64,000 nt of DNA, taken from assembly GCA_033239525.1 (NCBI GenBank), contig BSYO01000006.1, positions 13,965,319 through 14,029,318 on the forward strand, written 5' to 3'. This document shows, in pieces, positions 33,287 to 44,269 of the stretch; within the stretch, counting starts at the first letter, position 1; each line of letters opens with the position of its first letter. The position numbers were made by a program, and so were the translations under genes. Source of the stretch: Nepenthes gracilis (taxonomy: Eukaryota; Streptophyta; Magnoliopsida; Caryophyllales; Nepenthaceae). A model generated the notes under the pieces. It was not told the origin of the DNA and made no database searches. It worked only from the letters and a program-made list of their open reading frames with translations.

Positions 33287-34865
33287 TAAGAGTTAAACTC
33301 GGATTGGTATGGTGCGGGGCCTCTCTGTTGTGTAATGATGCCAATGCATGTTTACTCCTCTTTTCGGAACTGGTAGTGCCTCTGCTGTATTGAAGTAGCT
33401 AGTTTGTTGGCAGTAACCGAACTGGGTGTAGTATTACAAGGCTTCTGGTATCTGCTGTGGAGGGTTCCTCCATGTGCTGATGTTGGATAATAGCAGCCGA
33501 TAGCTGGGTTGATTTTGTTGTTGGTGGAGTGTATTGTTGGCTGCAAATTGATTTAGAGCAGCTACTAATGCAAGAGATGCTGTAAAGCCTTTCTTTGCTG
33601 AATATAGATCGTATTCGAAATGCTGGTTGGATGAAAGGCTGTTGAATAAGCTTGGATCTCTTGTTATGATGGTAATGAGATCTCGATCTTGTTGAGGGTG
33701 GAATGTTTTGTTGGCGATTCTTGCTGTTGAAGAGCAAGATCTGAAGTAGAAGATCCATGGTGATGTGAAAAGCGCTCCCGATGTCAGATCGGCCTATGGC
33801 CTTCATTGATTCTGTTGATGGTGCTGATTTTTGCCTTTGCGGGTGGTTATTGCCGATCTTGATCCGGACTACTATTGATATAAATTTTAGTCTTCTCGAG
33901 TTGAATGAAGTATTTTGTGGACTGCTGTCTCATCTTGAATAAATTGATGCGGCCAAAGTACTGCAGTGTTGCTCGATTGTTCTCTAGCTGGTGTTCCATT
34001 TGTTTATTGGGTTGGGAGCCCGTGTGTTTATGGATTGGGACCCTTCGGATGAGGGCAGTAGCCGGCCGAGGTACTTTTTGGTTGTTAAATTTTCTTCTTG
34101 GTGAGGTGGGCCCCGTTTTGTTTTGCCTTATTATGGTGTGATTATCTGTCAAGTCCTCTGGACTGCTATTGGCTGGCTTATACAGCCAGCTTGAGTCGGG
34201 CGCACTTTCTGATCTGTTATTGCTGGTTTGGCAAATGAAGTGGTGCTGGGACAGCCCACTCTTCCTTGATTGGTTTGCAGTACTGGTGGAGATCTGCGTA
34301 GTAGGGGCTGGAACTTTGTTCTTTGTTGAATAAAATATCGCCTCTGTTTGAGCAGCATCTTTTTGACCATATGATTTTAGAGGAACTGATGCGTGTGCCT
34401 TGTGGTTAAGTTGTTTTGCTTCGGTGGGCGGTGCTCTGTGCTGCTTGTGTTGGGATGATGCCGAGTTCTTCCGCCCGGGATGATGCTCCTTATGCGGTCT
34501 GCTTGATGTGGAGGGCTCTTCGGGAAGTTTAGCATCCATGATGTGGTCTTTGTGTTAAAGTTGAATGCCTCGGTGGGAGTGCCGGTCATGCGTGGTGTCG
34601 CATGATGACCCAGCCTCCGGAGTTCTTGGGTGCATTTATTTTTGCTTTTGTAAAGTGACTACGATCATCTCCGATCTTTTAGACTTTCCTCTTAGAGGTT
34701 TTTTTGTAATATCCTATGTTGTACTAGCTGCTGGGGTATGCCTAGCTTTTTATGTTTTAACTCCAAGTCAAAAAACTTGGAGTTATTACATAGTTTTTGT
34801 AAATTTATTTTTCTCTCTTAAATTCAAAATACACACTTACTTACCAAAAAAAAAGTTGGAATGAT

Positions 34866-35147
34866 GTGACAGAGCTCACTAAGGATAAGTTTAGATCATA
34901 CTTTCCCAAGGTGGAGGATTATCTGAGGAATCCCTCAGTTACTTATTTTGTAGCCCTCAGTCTATTCGTGACTGCCACTTCCACTAAGCCTCATATTGAC
35001 CCATTACCTCCTGAGAGGAAGTTGATTATTTTCGATCTCCTTATTGTCTTGCTGAAATGGAATAAGGATTTTCCGTCAGATCAATATACTAATCTGGATG
35101 GTTTAGTGGTGGGCCTCCATTGCTTCCATAGCTCTCGCATCTGTTGA
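34866..35147 (+). CDS. HL ORF1 helical region fragment
   Basis: This 93-codon frame, open a few codons further upstream, reads WNDVTELTKDKFRSYFPKVE, then FVALSLFV..STKPHIDPLPPERKLIIFDLLI and DQYTNLDGLVVGLHCFHSS. Position by position it matches the region at 18557, 37675-38118 (minus) and 56903. It lacks the N-terminal DUF4283 and the basic tail. It is a fragment in a truncated element; the function is unknown. Confidence 0.55.
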   Translation: MTELTKDKFRSYFPKVEDYLRNPSVTYFVALSLFVTATSTKPHIDPLPPERKLIIFDLLIVLLKWNKDFPSDQYTNLDGLVVGLHCFHSSRIC

Positions 35148-35184
35148 ATGCTGGATGGTTTCATCTGATTTGGGGTTTTTTTTC

Positions 35185-35945
35185 CGGTTTGAATGAGGCC
35201 AGAGTGGCTTTTGAGGCCGGAGTGTTTTCATTTGGACGGAGTAGATTTGACCGCTTAATCCGGAGTTGGCCAGTGTGTTCAAGGGGGATTCGTTCCTTGG
35301 TGGCCGGAGGGTGTTTTGCTCTCATTGGATGGAGTGGTTTTGTTCCTTATCCGGAGTGCTTTTGTTCTTATTTCCGGAGTGCGTTTGGTTGGGATGGATT
35401 TGTCCCCTTTTCCGGAGTTGAATTTCCTCTTAAAGGTCAAAGTTTTTTCATAAAGGATGGAGTACTTTTGCCTTTAATGGCCGGTGTTCTTTGGACGGAG
35501 GGCTTATTGAAAAGACGGAGTGTCTAGTAAAAGACGGAGTGCTTCTTTATTGGCGGAGTGCATTTACCTCAAAAGGCGGAATCCTTCGGACGGAGTGCAT
35601 ATTCTCAGGAAAAGACAGAGTGCTTTTTCAAGGTGGATCACTTTTATTATGGAGACGGAGCTCTTTTCATTTTTGTCGTTTACTAGAACGATGATCCGGA
35701 GTGGACTTGTTGTGTTCAGGCCGGAGAAAAATTGTGAGTATATGGCTATGAGGCCGGAGCTGACTTTGGCATTTTCAGATCGGAGTGCCTTAAGTGTAAA
35801 TTGGACGGAGTTGCGTCCACGTGGGATGGAGTTGATATCAAGGAGACCGAGCTGCTTTTTGTATTCCTTAGGGACGGCGTGGCCATAGTGTGGTCAAGCT
35901 GGAGTTAAGTTGTGAGTTGCATACTGACGTGGACGGAGCTGGCAG
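35185..35945 (+). repeat. Interspersed CGGAG(T) array, LTR U3-like
   Basis: Around 25 CGGAG/CGGAGTG motifs are spaced 15-45 bp apart. GAGGCCGGAGTG phrases match those in the solo LTR U3 at 44510-44620, in the same orientation. There are no coding features. Confidence 0.65.
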
Positions 35946-36158
35946 TGCCGTTCCAATTTTCCTTCTTACGAAGTGAATTCTTTTTTGTCGCTTCGGTTGT
36001 ACGTTGTACTTCTAGAGGTTTAAATGCATCTGATGTATCATTTGCTCGGGGTATGCCCTAGCGTTTGATGTTTTAAATCTAAGTCAAAATACTTGGAGAT
36101 AAAACATATATTTTGTAATTTTTTCTCTCGTTAATCCAAAATACTTACTTACCAAAAA

Positions 36159-36480
36159 GAAGAATATCGAGGCCCAATAGAGGTGGATGGACGATAGGAT
36201 AGAGGCGACAAGTTGCAGTCGTCCACCAAAAGAAAGCCACCCATTCTTCCAGGACAGGATCCGTCAGATAATCCAATCAGTGAGAGATTTGCAATCCGTG
36301 ATAGAGAGCCTAGTGGTAATCAGTGGGACTCCCAAATATCTAATGGGAAGTTTGCCAACTCTGAAGCCCATGAGCCCAGCTATATCCTGGTGGATAGAAG
36401 TGTCTTTTGAGCAAATAAACACTTCACTTTTATTCATATTTGCAGAGAGTCCCGAATACAGTTGGAACTCCTCAAAACTT
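36159..36480 (-). pseudogene. LINE RT fragment
   Basis: The minus strand encodes NMNKSEVFICSKDTSIHQDI, then MGFRVGKLPIRYLGVPLITT-like sequence and WKNGWLSFGGRLQLVASILS, ending HLYWASIF. This is the RT palm-to-thumb segment of the L1 family, after the FADD box. It is boxed in by HL elements on both sides, and no continuation was found nearby. Confidence 0.85.
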
Positions 36481-37674
36481 TTTTTTTTTGGTAAGTAAGA
36501 AATTTTGGATTAAAGGAAGAAAATTTTACACAAACTATACTTTTATCTCAAAGTATTTTGACTTGGAGTTAAAGCATAAAAAATGTTAGGGCATATCCTG
36601 AGCAGCTTGGTACAAAGGATGACACCAAAAATTTACATAAAAAAAAGGGCTCACAAGAAGGCCAAAAAACTTTCTAGAATTGAACAACCAACCAACTCAG
36701 CAGATGCCTATAGATGCCAAGGCCAACTGCAACAGATACCTTTCGCCAAGTCTTCGAGCCAACAGCAAACACCCTCCAGCCGATCTAACATCAGCACGGG
36801 CAAGGAGCTCCAGCAGCAATTCTACAAGCCTCACTCCACGCCACGCAGCAGCTTTGGCAGAATCTCAGCCAGGGCCAATTATCAAGGGGAAGCTACTGCA
36901 TCAGCTTCCATGAGTTGGAGGATAATCACAACCAACAAACAGCAGCCCAGCCTCGGTTGCTTCAATCAGTAAGGGCAAATACAGCAGAATTCACAGTAAG
37001 TCATTCACACCAAAGAACATTACCATGTGCAAAATCAACAGCTCCATCCACAGACATGTCCACAACATATTACAGAGAGCTACACCAAACTTGTAGCTGT
37101 AGACAGCCTGCCCAAAAACACCTCCAGACTCAAAGGCATCAGCAGTTTAATTACACACCAAGACCAAAGGTCAGCTGAAGCCCAAAAAATCACAGGTTTG
37201 CAGCATCAATGATTTGCATCTAGCAGCAGTAACCAGCCAAAAAGGACATGAAACAACATTACCAGAATAGACGCCCCAGCACAGAATTGCAGCATCAGCA
37301 ATACAAACCACCCAGCTCCACATTAGGGTCAGTTGAACTTCGTCATAAGGCGTGAGCCAAGCAACAACATCCTTCCTCAGAACAGGACCAAGACCCACCT
37401 TTAGCACAGAGAATCAGCAGCAACACAGGATCACCTTTAAGTGGGTAACAGGCTACCAACATTACCACCATTAGCATCGGGGGCACTGCCTCTATTTGAA
37501 CCAAGTATTCTTCTCAGACAAGAGTGCTCCAGGAAGACAACATTTAACAGCACCAACAAAATACTGCCAAATGTTGACACGATCACACGATCAGACATTC
37601 CACTACTGGGCTTAAATTCACTATCTCCATGAAATAAAATGGCACCAAGAACCATCATGCATAGAGAGAACTTG

Positions 37675-38672
37675 TTAGTGGTGCACCTCCGGGACTCTGA
37701 GACATTCTTTATTTTGGGAATGGAAGAGTTGGAGACCCGCCACTAATTCTTCCAAATTGCTAATGCGATCCAGATGAGAAACCAACTTGAGGATCGGCAA
37801 GGACCTAAGAAAATTAAATATTACCCGCTCTTCGTTCGGACACAAAAAACCAATGTTAGGATGTTCTAGCAGTGAAATCCTAAGGACTTCAAGAGGAGCG
37901 TCATCAGAGTTGTGAAGATTAGCCCCAACAATAGGGAAGGATGATTTGAAATCATCTTTAGTTTGATTAGATAAGTTGTACCAGCATTTGTCAAAAAAAA
38001 GAATCACCATATTTTTATGGTCCGGGGCGAGGGCTCTTAGAGAATGCCGAAAAGCTGTATCGCCAGTCAACAACTGGGTGGCCAGGAACTTTTTTTTTTG
38101 GTAAGTAATTAAATGCATTACTGGGTGGCCAGGAACACTGGGTCAGATACCATATCATCTACATCCGAATCCCCTAGGGACTGAGTAACAGCTGGACAGC
38201 ATTCGTGGGAATGCTTTAGATCTGCCACTTGATCCAAATCACCCAGCACTTGGTTGCTAGCCAAGTGATCCGAACACAGAGCTTCCTGGGAGGCTACCTG
38301 AGCCACTTCCAGCTTATCACCTTCTAGATTACCATAAGAACTAGACACAAGTTTATCTGGAACTACCAAGGAGTATTTTCGATTGATTCTTGCTATTGAT
38401 TCAGGAGTGGAAATATCAAACCCATCAATAAGGCAATCACGATCAGAGTGAGCCCCATCAGTATACCTGTCTAGCTAATCCAGCCCACACGGAGGCTGAC
38501 TCTGTAAACACAGAGCACCAACCGGACCCTTACAATGGCAGTGAGACTCACCCCCATCATCACTAAAACAATGAGGAACACCAACCTCATCAAACTGAAC
38601 CCCATTTGTGCCTGCAATAGCCTCAATTGCAGGGGATTCGATATGGGTAGAGCAAGGGTCCTCATGAGCCAC
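37675..38672 (-). pseudogene. HL ORF1, helical region, split by a 30-bp insertion
   Basis: Minus-strand parts in order are 38672-38475 (GGESHCHCKGPVGALCLQS, ends in a stop), a stretch DISTPESIARINRKYSL that matches DITPDSINQITSKYSLADLV at 56745, 38369-38118 (acidic, ending DPVFLATQ), and 38118-37675 (LLTGDTAFRHSLRALAPDHK, then FFDKCWYNLSNQTKDDFKSS and the rest of the helical region). Only a 30-bp HL tail plus its target duplication separates the last two. Removing it leaves FLATQ-LLTGD in one frame. No basic tail is seen before the stop at 37675. The function is unknown. Confidence 0.7.
38090..38119 (-). mobile_element. 30-bp HL micro-insertion with 17-bp TSD
   Basis: ACTGGGTGGCCAGGAAC occurs at 38073-38089 and 38120-38136. 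Between them lie only poly(T), GGTAAGTAATTAA and six more bases: the last 20 nt of the HL 3' end plus poly(A), on the minus strand. Confidence 0.93.
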
Positions 38673-38675
38673 AGC

Positions 38676-39096
38676 CGGGAAGGGTGAGTGCAGGAGCCGA
38701 AAGGCAACTCATTGCCAAGGAGCCACCTGAAAGGGGCTGCACCCACACGTCCACGTCAGCCCATACTGCAAGCACACCTGATCGGGTTAGAGCACAGACC
38801 ACAGATCATCGGTCTTGTCAACAAGTTGACTGGCCAAAACATTTTTTTTGTTGGTTCACGTTAGACTACACCCAATCAGGGAAGGGTGAGTGTAGGAGCC
38901 AAAAGGCAACTCATTGCCATCTGGTCAACAAGTAAACCACCCTCTTTTTTTTTTCTACGTCAGCCTGCACCCACCCAGGGAAGGGTGGGCATAGAAGCCG
39001 GAAAGCACCGCACTGCCATCCGGACAACGAGTAAACCGCCAAGTCTTCCATGTCAACAACACCGTCGGGAGAAAGGCTCCAACAGCGTCAGGCCAC
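38676..39096. repeat. Three degenerate tandem units (GGGAAGGGTGAGTG...)
   Basis: Units start at about 38677, 38878 and 38979 with GGGAAGGGTG(A/G)G, then AGGAGCCRAAAGGCAACTC, CATTGCCATC and GTCAACAAGTAAACC. Spacing is uneven (about 200 and 101 bp). No ORF is supported; this may be LTR or satellite-like DNA. Confidence 0.7.
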
Positions 39097-39950
39097 TTTT
39101 AGAGAATCGGACGCCGCGAATGGGTCGAATCTTGCAAGATCGATCGTCCGGTCGATATAAATACACATTTGGGACTTGATGATTCACATTTTGGGGTCAA
39201 TTCAACATAATACGAAGGTAGAAGTATGCAATTTTCCCATTTTTTTGGGTAAGTAAGTAAATTGAATTAAATAAATGAAAGTTTACAAAAATACTATGTT
39301 CTAACCCCCAGCGTTAACCAACTTGGAGCAAGAACATAGATACTAGGGCATACCCCAAGTACCATAATACAAATCATGAGGTCAGAACAAAAATAACAAC
39401 GAAAGGTAAATTCTATCTAAAGCAAGAGCCTAAAGCAATAACCACCACGCATGGTGATACCCCCACATAGTGCTCTTTGATGACTCCATTGGCCGGACAA
39501 CCTTTCAATTTCTTCAGCACCTCGGACAGCATTCAGCACCATGGCTAAGTCACGTCGGAAGGACACATGATAAGTTGGACGGTCACTAACCCATCCCACA
39601 AGTAGGAGTATAGTAGGTTGTTTTCCCATTTCATCTCGGATGAACAGTAATAGTTGAATTTTAGAGGGCTCGGACACCGCGAACGGGTTGAAACATGCAA
39701 GATTGATCACCCAGCCGACTTATATACACATTTGGGACATGGGGATTCACATTTTGGGGTCAATTCAACATAATACGAAGGTAGAAGCATGCAATTTTTC
39801 CATTTCATCTCGGATGAATAGTAACTGTGGCATTTTAGAGGGCTCAGACGCCGTGAACGGGTCAAAACGTGCAAGATCGATCACGCGACCGACATAAAGA
39901 CACATTTGGGATGTTGGGATTCACATCTTGGGGTCAATTTAACGAAATAA
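39097..39950. repeat. 174-bp tandem repeat, 2.7 copies
   Basis: Unit starts (TTTTAGAG) lie at 39097, 39659 and 39833. The first unit is interrupted by an HL insertion at 39242-39620; without it the period is about 174 bp. Each unit has CGCGAACGGGTC, a TATAAATAC-like or decayed box and CACATTTTGGGGTCAATT. It could be a small satellite or the terminal part of an LTR element. Confidence 0.8.
39242..39620 (-). mobile_element. Short HL element with 10-bp TSD
   Basis: TTTTCCCATT flanks the insert at 39232-39241 and 39621-39630. The insert starts with T-run and GGGTAAGTAAGTAAATT, then the hairpin (ATGTTCTAACCCCCAG../..CTTGGAGCAAGAACAT, 39297-39338) and GGGCATACCCC. It is 5'-truncated at 379 bp. The uninterrupted homologous site in the next repeat unit (about 39795-39812) confirms the empty site. 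Confidence 0.88.
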
Positions 39951-40004
39951 GATGTGGAAACGGAAAACCCCAATTCCTATAGGTTAGGGTTTGGTGGTAC
40001 TCCA

Positions 40005-41700
40005 CTTTTTTTTTTCGTAAGTAAAGTGCATTAAATTAAATGAAATACAAAGCTGTGTTCTGACTCCGAGTGTTTTTCCGACTTGAAGTAAGAACAAAGA
40101 CGATGGGGCAAACCCCGATCCTCATGATCATGTCATGAAATCAAAGAGGCTTTACAAGTGCATTATCGTTCAATACACCAATCAGCCTATGTAAATAAAA
40201 TATGTAAAGAATGATTTACTTAGGCAACTAAACATCTGGGAGATCGGTTGTCCACGAAGGCTTCAACGAAGGAGAAAATGCTAGACAACATTCCAAAGAA
40301 ATCAACTGGGAGAGCTCATCACGGGGAGGGAGACTACACCCCGGTAGGGTCCCTAGAGCAACTAAAGCCATCACTCCAAATCGGAATTGTGCAGCTCATG
40401 GCTCCACGTCAGTCGGCTCAAGACCCAACCGCATCTCTACACCTTAGCATCAAGGTCAGGCACTTTAGCAGACAGGAAAAAAAATTGCTAACATCAACTC
40501 GGAGCACATAGCTTTGCAAAGGAAATGATCGGCATCCCCATAACAGCAGCATCCAAATGTTGTTCCCAGGCAGCAACCTCGTGCCTCGAACAACAGCATT
40601 GCTGCACAATGAGCAACTCCACATTCGATCAGCCACTGATAACAGCTTCACACCCCTGCAAGGATTACAACTGGAGCAGCAATGAGTAACGGCATGCTTC
40701 AGACCATATTGCCTTCACCAGCTCGGGCTTGATGGACTGCTGCCCAACAGCAGCAACATCATGGCAATCTCTACCACACCACTACCAGCCAAGACATCAG
40801 CAGCACAAGTGAAAATTCCAAGCAAGCAGCCACATCAACATCGCCATTCCACCCCCTTCATACACATCAGCATTCAGAAACACCAAACACAGCAGGAGGA
40901 AATCAAAAACATAGCAATGATCCCTGGACATTTAGCGGTAACTCACGCCAGCTGGACCAGCAAGCAATAGAACCATCTGTTACACCAGTCAAGAAGTCAC
41001 CCAGCGCTGCATCACTATCATCAGAACCATACGGGTCAGAGAAGATTTAGCCATTCCAGAATTTAATGATCAGCATCAGCAACCAGCTTCTGATGATATC
41101 GGTCATACACTCCAGGACGTCTTGATCATAAGGCTGTAGGGCAAAACATTGCCAATCCAAGGCATAACACCACATTGCATCAACCGTGTGGGCCAGCATA
41201 GGAACTGCAGCAACATCCTCAATACCCAGACCAGAGAAAGTAAGCCTCCAGAAGACACAAATACCAACTGTCCATCATCAAGACCATCCCCTTCAAGGCC
41301 AATAGCAAGTATTAACACCCAACACAGCAGGAGCACAGCCCAGAACCTGTAATCCTCATTCAGCCAGCAGCTGCTCCCTCATTGTGAATAAAGTCAGATG
41401 CCACATTTCCCATCGCTTCAGGCAATTTCCTGCAGTCATCCCCACCCAGACAGAACAATCCTCACAAAGCATCAACACAACAGGGACTTTTCAACCAAAT
41501 TAGGTTGACATTGCCAAACAGGACACGACCCCAACCACAATAGCAGCTTGGGAGCTACGGCCGTATGGACCAGCCGCCCGGCATTGTCAAATAAGACATC
41601 TGAAGAACCTGGGTATGCGGCAGATCAGCATCATCGGGTTTCATATCAGCACCGGTGCCACAATCGAGCCACAACTGAAAAGAAAACAGTACTCACACAC
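40005..41700 (-). mobile_element. HL element, minus strand
   Basis: The tail TTTTTTTTTCGTAAGTAAAG is at 40008, followed by the hairpin (40049-40090: GTTCTGACTCCGAGT../..ACTTGAAGTAAGAAC) and GGGGCAAACCCC at about 40106. The body is CAGCA-rich to about 41700. No ORF1 is supported. The upstream end is undefined. Confidence 0.65.
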
Positions 41701-41990
41701 TCCTCTCCCCCCTTATTTTTATTTTTTATTTTTTATTTTTTTTATATAAGATATATATATATATATATATATGTAAATAAATTTTTTTTGGAAGGGAAGT
41801 AAATACATAAAAGAAGGATCTCCCAGAAAATAGGAGATGAAGAGACAGCTACGCCGAATATACAATAAAGTCAATAACAAGCCGAAAACGTCGACCAAAA
41901 TGGATCAAACCCCAATAGGGGAGAGCAAAAAAGGTCGAAACCATGTACACAAAGGAACCAACAGATTGGTTTTTATTCCTACGGGAAAAT
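41701..41990 (-). repeat. Low-complexity DNA and a variant retroelement tail
   Basis: T-rich sequence and an (AT) run (41753-41772) are followed by TTTTTTTTGGAAGGGAAGTAA at about 41781. A small inverted repeat ATCTCC/GGAGAT follows at 41818-41839. It resembles a retroelement 3' end on the minus strand but not the HL consensus. Confidence 0.4.
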
Positions 41991-42111
41991 CTATACTCCT
42001 TTTTTCATTTTACTCCTATTTCCTTTTCTTTTTTCTTTTCAACATCTTCTTTTTTTTTCTTTTTTTTTTTCCTTTTTTTTTTCTTTCTTTCTGTTTTCCT
42101 CTTTTTTTTTT
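41991..42111 (-). other. LINE-D A-rich 3' tail (T-rich here)
   Basis: A long T/C-rich tract directly beyond the LINE 3' terminus (minus strand: CCATTGGAGCATATAAAAAAA at about 42126-42105). It is probably an expanded poly(A) tail. Confidence 0.55.
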
Positions 42112-42819
42112 ATATGCTCCAATGGATTAGAAGCGAATGGGCAGAACGCCTGTCAACAGACAAGGATGCCTTCAATTTGTCCCGTACGACGTTTATAATC
42201 TGAGAACAGATCTGGGATATATCCTGCGGGGAGGATTTATGGAAGGTCCGATGATTACATTCTCTCCAAATAAAAAAGACGGTGGTCGCAAGAGAATGGC
42301 ACTTGGATAGGGCAATAGGATTCTTTCCTTTCTATTGGTGGGCAGCCCAAATGATGTTATGGAACCATTCGGGGTAAGGCCACTGAATGCCCGCTTTTCT
42401 TTGAATTTTGGCCCACAAGGATCTAGAGAAGGGACATGAGAAAAAGAGATGTTCATGGTTTTCATCGTCCGAGTTGTATAGGATGCACATATTGGAGAGG
42501 TTTGGAACACCATGTATGCAGTCAGTGGTATTGAGCCTGTCTTTGATAGCCAGCCAGAGAGTAAAAGTATGGGCAGGAATATGGGATGGACCCAAACTAA
42601 GTTGGTCCAACTCAGTTTCGGCTTGGGTGGGTGGATAAGGAGGTAGGCAGTTCCAGTCAAAAATATACCATTTGGGCTCCCGTTCCATCTAAGGGAATCT
42701 TTATGCTCGGTGTTAGGGAGATAAAGGGGCATGTTGTCAGCAAGACTCGACACTTCCTGATCATACGGATTAGGCCAAGCCCAATGGTCATCTCGGATTA
42801 TTTGTGAGACCTTGGCGTC
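42112..42819 (-). pseudogene. LINE-D zf-RVT end and 3' UTR, frameshifted
   Basis: Minus-strand frames carry NMPLYLPNTEHKDSLRWNG (from 42738), the WTNLVW..P.HIPAHTFTLW motif (42620-42560) and a decayed zf-RVT (CILYNSDDENHEHLFFSCPF, about 42495-42430). At least two frameshifts separate it from the RT frame above. The 3' end is INVVRDKLKASLSVD, a sequence also present at 52550-52600. Confidence 0.8.
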
Positions 42820-43971
42820 CTAAGATAAACCGGTTACTAGACGAATACGATTAGTACTGACATTACACAGCGGGCCCATTGGATGCCAGTTATCATGCCA
42901 GAGAAAAGTATCAAGGCCGTCGCCAATGTTCTTAGTAGAATGAGAGTGCATGAAGTGGCGGTGCTTCATAATCTTTCTCCAGCTCCACGGGGCTGAGTCA
43001 AGAACTTTGAGAGTCCAGATACATCGGTCTTTGATTCTGTTTTTGTGGATCCATGATGACCAAGCCGACTCAGAATCCTTCAACATGATACGCCATAAGA
43101 GCTTACAGATGAGGGCTTTACTCTGGGCCTCCAGATTCTTGAGGCCTAGCCCACCTTCGCTCTTCGGGTAGCAAATGTCAAACCATACTACTTTTGCACT
43201 AGCCTTCCCATCAGTAGATCTGTTCCACAGGAACCGTCTCATCATGCAGTCGATCTGATTAAGAATAGATTTGGGCAGAATGAAGATTGAGGCCCAATAT
43301 AGGTGGATGGATGAAAGGATAGAAGCAACGAGTTGTAATCTCCCCCCAAAAGAGAGGCATCTGTTCTTCCAGGATTTGATACGGCATGTAATTTTCTCAG
43401 TGAGAGCATTGCAATCTCGAGTCGACAGCCTGGTGGTAATCAGAGGAACTCCCAGATACCTGATGGGGAGTTTGCCCACTTTGAAACCCGTGATGTCAGC
43501 AATGCTTTGATGAAGGGAAGTGTCTTTTGAGCATATGAAGACTTTGCTCTTATTCATGTTAGCCGGCAGGCCAAAGAGCCAATGAAATTCCTCAAGGAAA
43601 TCTTTAAAAATTTGAGTCGAACTGACATCGGCATGAGAAAAGAGAAGAAGGTCATCTGCAAACACAAGCATGATAGTATGAGTCGCATCACACTTCCAAT
43701 GAAATTTAAAATTGTCATTCCTACGAGCCTTGATTTCAATAATACCATTCAACACCTCCATAACCAGAACAAAAAGGTAAGGAGAGATGGGATCGCCTTG
43801 TCGGAGACCTTTTCCGCCTTTGAAGAACCCAACCGCTTCCCCATTAATATTCATAGAGTACAAGGGAGTGGTAATGCATAAACTTATCCAGTCGACCATT
43901 TTTGGAGGGAATTTCATTAGGGTCAGGACAGAGATAATGAAATCACAATGGACGGAGTCATATGCTTTCAT
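42820..43971 (-). CDS. LINE-D reverse transcriptase, 383-codon open frame
   Basis: The frame starts at the ATG of motif A (MKAYDS) and holds FFKGGKGLRQGDPISPYLFV (~48-67), the LVFADDLLLF catalytic box (Asp near residue 105-106), ICSKDTS, IRYLGVPLITT, WKNRCLSFGGRLQL and GLGLKNLEAQSKALICKLLW. One TAA at 43972-43974, where other copies have TTA (Leu), separates it from upstream RT sequence still in frame (CTMQID). L1-clade RT; target-primed synthesis is the known family role. The element is cut upstream by a solo LTR at 44190 and has frameshifts downstream, so it is inactive. Confidence 0.88.
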   Translation of the reverse strand: MKAYDSVHCDFIISVLTLMKFPPKMVDWISLCITTPLYSMNINGEAVGFFKGGKGLRQGDPISPYLFVLVMEVLNGIIEIKARRNDNFKFHWKCDATHTIMLVFADDLLLFSHADVSSTQIFKDFLEEFHWLFGLPANMNKSKVFICSKDTSLHQSIADITGFKVGKLPIRYLGVPLITTRLSTRDCNALTEKITCRIKSWKNRCLSFGGRLQLVASILSSIHLYWASIFILPKSILNQIDCMMRRFLWNRSTDGKASAKVVWFDICYPKSEGGLGLKNLEAQSKALICKLLWRIMLKDSESAWSSWIHKNRIKDRCIWTLKVLDSAPWSWRKIMKHRHFMHSHSTKNIGDGLDTFLWHDNWHPMGPLCNVSTNRIRLVTGLS

Positions 43972-44189
43972 TTAGTCAATTTGCATTGTACATCTGGGCG
44001 GGTCATGACCCAAATGATACTTATGGAGGAGCTCTTGGGCCAGAAGGATGTTGTCACTGATTTGACGCCCAGCCACAAAGGTCGTTTGGCACTTCTCGAC
44101 AAGATGGGGTAATGTCATCTTTAACTGATTTGTAATAATCTTCGAGATATCTTTGTAGATAACATTACAGCATGATATGGGGCGGTAGT
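43972..44189 (-). pseudogene. LINE-D RT fingers, up to solo LTR
   Basis: The minus strand gives the CN.IYKDISKIITNQLKMTLP and VAGRQISDNILLAQELLHKY segments, matching 22090-22260. It ends at GTAGT (44185-44189), the left target duplication of the solo LTR, and continues at 46881. Confidence 0.85.
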
Positions 44190-44269
44190 TGTAACGGCCC
44201 AGATTTTTAAAACATAGAATATCTCAATCATCGAGTCAATATGATCAAGGAGTCAAGGGAAATTGAAGG

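Larger units (their letters stand above)
31947..34853 (+). mobile_element. HL element, ORF1 part to 3' end
   Basis: It begins right after the previous A-run inside ORF1 and ends with CCTCTTAGAGG at about 34686, GGGGTATGCC at about 34733, hairpin 34750-34788 and ACACACTTACTTACC plus A to 34853. It is 5'-truncated, about 2.9 kb. It contains the block shared with 19775-20708 and an embedded minus-strand HL tail. Confidence 0.75.
34854..36158 (+). mobile_element. HL element with LTR-like interior
   Basis: It starts directly after an A-run, inside the ORF1 helical region, and ends with TCTAGAGG near 36010, GGGGTATGCCC at about 36049, hairpin (36068-36108) and ACTTACTTACC plus A to 36158. Between ORF1 and the tail lies an array of CGGAG motifs resembling LTR U3 sequence, which is unusual for this family. 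Confidence 0.7.
36481..38675 (-). mobile_element. HL element, minus strand
   Basis: The 3' end TTTTTTTTTTGGTAAGTAAG lies at 36481-36500, with the hairpin at about 36541-36585 and GGGCATATCC at about 36590. The 3' region to 37670 is CAGCA-rich on the plus strand. ORF1 occupies 37675-38672. The 5' leader is missing; tandem-repeat DNA adjoins at 38676. It landed in the LINE fragment at 36480. Confidence 0.75.

Noticed and set aside
39990..40004. Shared GGTACTCCAC near 39995 and 46924 as a common insertion site
   Set aside because: Only about ten bases, in unrelated contexts; probably coincidence.
41837..42203. Phe-rich open frames
   Set aside because: Translation of the T-rich LINE tail; low complexity only.
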